This document shows, in pieces, positions 60,969 through 64,000 of a stretch of 64,000 nt of DNA (its first letter is position 1; every line of letters begins with the position of its first letter). Made by a program: the position numbers and the translations under genes. The notes beneath the pieces were generated by a model, which ran no database searches, had not been told where the DNA came from, and saw only the letters and a program-made list of their open reading frames with translations. The DNA comes from Curvibacter lanceolatus ATCC 14669 (GTDB lineage Bacteria; Pseudomonadota; Gammaproteobacteria; Burkholderiales; Burkholderiaceae_C), in NCBI RefSeq assembly GCF_000381265.1, contig NZ_KB906262.1:1-64000 (forward strand), in the 5' to 3' direction.

Positions 60969-63686
60969 TCAAGGGGGAATCAACTTCAGGCGCCTCGCCA
61001 AGGCCACCGCCTGCGTGCGGCTGTGCGCCCCCAGCTTGGCAAAGATGTTGCGCAGGTGGGTGCGCACGGTGCTATCAGACACGAACAGCTTCTCGGCCAT
61101 GGCGCTGTTCGAGTAGCCCTCCACCAGCAGTTGCAGCACGTGCAGTTCCTTGCGGGTGAGCGGCTCCGCCAGTCCTCGCGCAGGGGCGTCGGGCTTGTCC
61201 GGGGTGCTGTCGGTCTCGCAAGGCAGGGGGCCAAAGGCCTGCAACAGGCGTTGCAGGTAGTCGCCCAGGATGGGGTCGCGCACCGTGCCGCTGTCGTGCA
61301 GGGCCTGGTAGCGCTGCACCAGCGGGCCCACGGCCGGGCCCTCGTCCAGGATCAGGCGCATGAAGCCCTCGGCACTGGCCTGCTGCAGCACCTGGCCGAT
61401 CTGGGTCACGGCGGCCGGGGTGTCGCCGCTGCGCGCCAGGGCCAGGCTGCGCAGCACGCGCAGGCTCAGCAGGCGCCGGTTGCGGGCCACCGCCTGGGCT
61501 GCCGCGATCTCGCGCTCCAGCGCCGGCAGCGCCTCGCTGGCCTGGCCCGCCTCAATCTGCCAGCGCAGCCGCGCCAGGCCCAGGTACTCGATGTCGTGCG
61601 CCAGCAGGCGCAGCCGTTCTTCACGGGCCCACACGGTGGGGTCTTCGGCCCGGCGCAGCTCGTCGCGCGCTGCGGCCGTGTTGCCCTGGCGCAGCAGCAG
61701 GCGGGCCCGCCCCAGCTTGGCGCCCACCACCACCCGCGGCAGCTTGCGCTGGTGGCCCAGGTACTCCAGCTCGGTCAGGGCCAGCGAGGCGGCATCCACG
61801 TCGCCGCTGACGAAGGCGATGCGCGAGCGCATCGCGTGGCTCAGGATCATGTGGTCGGGCAGGCCCACATCGCGGGCCAGCGGCAGGTACACATTCAGCA
61901 GGTGGTCCGCCTGGTCGAGCTGATTGGCCTCGTACACCGCGCAGGCATAGAACACCCCGGCCCAGGCGTTGCCGTGGGTGTGGTTGTAGTTCACCGCGTG
62001 GGTGGCATCCACGGCCAGCCGAAAGCGCGCCGTGGCCTGGCGCAGTCGTCCCTGCTGCAGGTCCATCAGGCCCTCGGTCGACTCGGTGTACATGCGGTGG
62101 AAGGTGCTGGCGCCACCCTGCTCGCGCCGCGCCGCATCCAGCAGTTGCTGCGCCTCGCCCGGGTCGCCCATCACCGACAGGATGTGGGCCATGGCATTGA
62201 GCAGGGTGCTGTCGGCAAAGGGCAGTCCGGTGGGCAGGCGCTTCAGGCTGTCGCGCCCGATCGCCAGGGCCTGCTCGCTCTGGTCCTGCATGGCCAGCAG
62301 CATGGGGCGCATGCAGGCGGCCTGGGCCAGCACCTGCGGGTCGTTCGGGTGGCGCAGCAGGGCCTGCTCCAGCTGTTCGCCCGCCGCCCAGGGCCCGCGG
62401 GTGAAGCAGGTGGCCCACAGCGCCACCATCTCCAGCGCCGGGCGCTGGTGCAGCAGCGGGGCGGGCACGGCGTCAAACCAGCGCGCCAGCAGGCGCATGC
62501 GCCCGGCGCGCAGAAACGACTCGGCATGCTGGTCCAGCAGGCTCAGCGCCAGCGGGTGGTCACCGCCCTCGATGGCGTGGTCGATGGCGGGCACGGGGCG
62601 GCCCTGGGCCTCGTACCAGCCCGCGGCCGCCAGGTGCAGCCGCGCCACTTCGTCGGGCCACTCGCGCTGCAGCTCCTTGCGCAGGTAGTCGGCAAACAGG
62701 CTGTGGTAGCGCCAGGTGCGCTGCTCGCTGGACACCGGGGTCAGAAACAGGTGGGCCTCATCGAGCCGGGCCAGCAGGCGCTGGCAGTCGGCTCGGGGCA
62801 TCAGGGCCGCGCACACCTCGGCATCGAGCTGGCGCAGGATGCTGCTGCGCAGCAGAAAGTTGCGCACCTCGGGTGGTTGTTGCTGCAGCACGTCTTCGGC
62901 CAGGTAGTCGGCCACCGCCCGGTCAGAGCCCGAAAAGCGCGCCACGAACTGTTCCACCGCCTGCGCCTGCTGGCCCTGCCGTTCCAGCGCCAGCGAGGCC
63001 AGCCACAGCGCAGCAATCCAGCCCTCGGTCTTTTCGTGCAGCCGGTACAGCAGGTCGGCCCCCAGCCCCTGCGGCAGGCTGCGTGCCAGAAAGGCGGCCG
63101 TGTCGTCCAGGCTGAAGCGCAGGCGCTCGGCATCCACCTCGATCAGCTTGCCACGCGCCCGCAGCCGCCCCAGGCCCAGGGCCGGCAGGCTGCGCGAGCC
63201 CAGCACCAGGTGGCCGCGCCGCGGCAACTGTTCGATGATCTCGCGCACCAGGCCCAGCACGGCAGGCTCGTGCACCGCCTCGAAGTCGTCCAGAAACAGG
63301 GCAAAGGGCTCGTCAAACAAGGCCAGTGCGCGCAGCGCGTCGAGTGTCGAACCCGCACCGGCCGCGGTGGCGCCCAGGCGCTGGATCGCCTCGTCCAGCC
63401 CGCCCAGAAAGCGCGACACGTCGTTGTCGGAGCGGTCCAGCGTGAGCCAGGCCGTGCTCACGCCCTGGGCCTCGAACCGCGCCTGGGCCTGCACCATGGC
63501 CGTGGTCTTGCCAAAGCCGGCCGGGGCGCGCACCAGCACCAGCTGGCCTGCCCCTTCGGTGATCCTTTGGCACAGGCCCTCGCGCACCACCTGGGTGGCG
63601 GTGGGGGCGGGCGGGTTCAGCTTGGTCTCGAAGCCGCGCGCGGGTGGGCCGGGCTCGGTGGGCGGGGCGACGGAGGCAGCATCCAT
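60969..63686 (-). CDS. MalT-like LuxR-family ATP-dependent regulator
   Basis: A large LuxR regulator of the LAL/MalT type, 905 residues from the start at 63686 (MDAASVAPPTEPGPP). Walker A is APAGFGKTT at residues 54-62 and Walker B is ALFLDDFEAV near 145. A long helical (TPR-like) middle follows, and the C-terminal HTH is LTRKELHVLQLLVEGYSNSA with DSTVRTHLRNIFAKLG. It lies convergent with the acyl-CoA operon and divergent from the SDR at the window end; it may control either. The inducer is unknown. An upstream Met extension lacks a ribosome site. Confidence 0.9.
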   Translation of the reverse strand: MDAASVAPPTEPGPPARGFETKLNPPAPTATQVVREGLCQRITEGAGQLVLVRAPAGFGKTTAMVQAQARFEAQGVSTAWLTLDRSDNDVSRFLGGLDEAIQRLGATAAGAGSTLDALRALALFDEPFALFLDDFEAVHEPAVLGLVREIIEQLPRRGHLVLGSRSLPALGLGRLRARGKLIEVDAERLRFSLDDTAAFLARSLPQGLGADLLYRLHEKTEGWIAALWLASLALERQGQQAQAVEQFVARFSGSDRAVADYLAEDVLQQQPPEVRNFLLRSSILRQLDAEVCAALMPRADCQRLLARLDEAHLFLTPVSSEQRTWRYHSLFADYLRKELQREWPDEVARLHLAAAGWYEAQGRPVPAIDHAIEGGDHPLALSLLDQHAESFLRAGRMRLLARWFDAVPAPLLHQRPALEMVALWATCFTRGPWAAGEQLEQALLRHPNDPQVLAQAACMRPMLLAMQDQSEQALAIGRDSLKRLPTGLPFADSTLLNAMAHILSVMGDPGEAQQLLDAARREQGGASTFHRMYTESTEGLMDLQQGRLRQATARFRLAVDATHAVNYNHTHGNAWAGVFYACAVYEANQLDQADHLLNVYLPLARDVGLPDHMILSHAMRSRIAFVSGDVDAASLALTELEYLGHQRKLPRVVVGAKLGRARLLLRQGNTAAARDELRRAEDPTVWAREERLRLLAHDIEYLGLARLRWQIEAGQASEALPALEREIAAAQAVARNRRLLSLRVLRSLALARSGDTPAAVTQIGQVLQQASAEGFMRLILDEGPAVGPLVQRYQALHDSGTVRDPILGDYLQRLLQAFGPLPCETDSTPDKPDAPARGLAEPLTRKELHVLQLLVEGYSNSAMAEKLFVSDSTVRTHLRNIFAKLGAHSRTQAVALARRLKLIPP

Positions 63687-63710
63687 GGCTTGTATCTGGT
63701 GGACGTGGGG

Positions 63711-63740
63711 GCGTGGGGCGTGGGGCGTGGGGCGTGGGGC
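63711..63740. repeat. Heptamer tandem repeat upstream of the LuxR gene
   Basis: Four perfect copies of GCGTGGG (63711-63738), with an imperfect fifth just upstream (63704-63710) and a partial one at the end. It lies 25 bp before the start codon of the regulator gene, in its likely 5' leader. Copy number could vary by slippage. Confidence 0.85.
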
Positions 63741-63919
63741 ATTCTGCGACACAAGTCCAGACGCGCGAGTCACCTCGGTGGCGCCGGGTGCCTTGCGCGT
63801 CAACCCGGCCCGCCAACCCCTCTCGCTATTTCGTCGCTTCGGACGATGCATCGGTGTCGCTGGATTTCTAGACTCGTCTTGCATCACAACCCCACGCATC
63901 CCCGTCCAGGAGCCCCACC

Positions 63920-64000
63920 ATGCAACTCGATTCCAGCATTGCCGCCGTCGTCACCGGAGGGGCCTCGGGCCTGGGCGCGGCCACGGCACGGCGTCTGGCC
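63920..64000 (+). CDS. SDR-family dehydrogenase, partial (3' end outside window)
   Basis: The first 27 residues, MQLDSSIAAVVTGGASGLG and beyond, show the SDR cofactor motif TGGxxGLG and the pattern of type II 3-hydroxyacyl-CoA dehydrogenases (HSD17B10-like). AGGAG lies nine bases upstream of the start. The gene is cut by the window end, so length and activity cannot be judged. It is divergent from the LuxR regulator and may belong to the same fatty-acid locus. Confidence 0.8.
   Translation, partial: MQLDSSIAAVVTGGASGLGAATARRLA

Overview
The window looks like a chromosomal segment of a high-GC betaproteobacterium of the order Burkholderiales, most probably family Comamonadaceae. The basis is the tuf-rpsJ-rplCDWB S10 gene order, an ATP synthase operon with a proton-type c subunit, an incomplete PTS (EIIA of the mannose family, HPr, EI), a B12-dependent ribonucleotide reductase, a fused indolepyruvate oxidoreductase and S3 with a long C-terminal tail. 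The genus cannot be fixed from the sequence alone. No phage, insertion sequence with a transposase, plasmid gene or CRISPR array is present.

Layout. 1-6680: tuf and the S10 ribosomal operon, closed by a strong terminator after rpsQ. 6730-11200: a mixed set with a peroxiredoxin, a GNAT acetyltransferase, a TlpA-type thioredoxin head to head with a DUF4197 protein, a degenerate histidine kinase/receiver protein and an alpha/beta hydrolase. 11289-15586: lipoprotein, MFS transporter, EIIA, HPr and EI, the last interrupted by an in-frame amber codon. 15687-18531 (minus): a D-amino-acid aminotransferase fused to a DUF493/YbeD domain, then lipB and lipA. 18731-25964: the complete atpIBEFHAGDC operon. 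26131-28750: a SnoaL-like protein, a YheT-type hydrolase, a conserved hypothetical and a membrane-anchored cytochrome c.

29111-41848: two paralogous tripartite RND efflux operons in tandem (adaptor, pump, outer-membrane channel). The second is divergent from a TetR/AcrR-type repressor gene, and an inverted repeat closely resembling the E. coli AcrR operator lies between them. Next come tRNA-Arg(CCG) and an ECF41 sigma factor gene with its carboxymuconolactone-decarboxylase partner; both genes carry the same TGTCACA-N16-CGTC promoter. 44633-47227 (minus) is nrdJ. 47948-52796 holds an M20 amidohydrolase and a Fur-box-preceded siderophore receptor with a PepSY membrane protein. 52805-57014 is an Lrp regulator divergent from indolepyruvate oxidoreductase. 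dinD follows.

58096-60943 is an operon for an alpha-methylacyl-CoA racemase, a crotonase and a DECR-type 2,4-dienoyl-CoA reductase, which together look like auxiliary beta-oxidation of branched or unsaturated acyl chains. It is flanked by a MalT-like LuxR regulator and the start of another short-chain dehydrogenase.

The observations most worth following are the ECF41 autoregulatory circuit with a probably near-leaderless sigma mRNA, the ptsI amber codon, the Dat-DUF493 fusion, the AcrR-like operator that serves only one of two sister pumps, the degenerate kinase/receiver protein and the auxiliary beta-oxidation operon.
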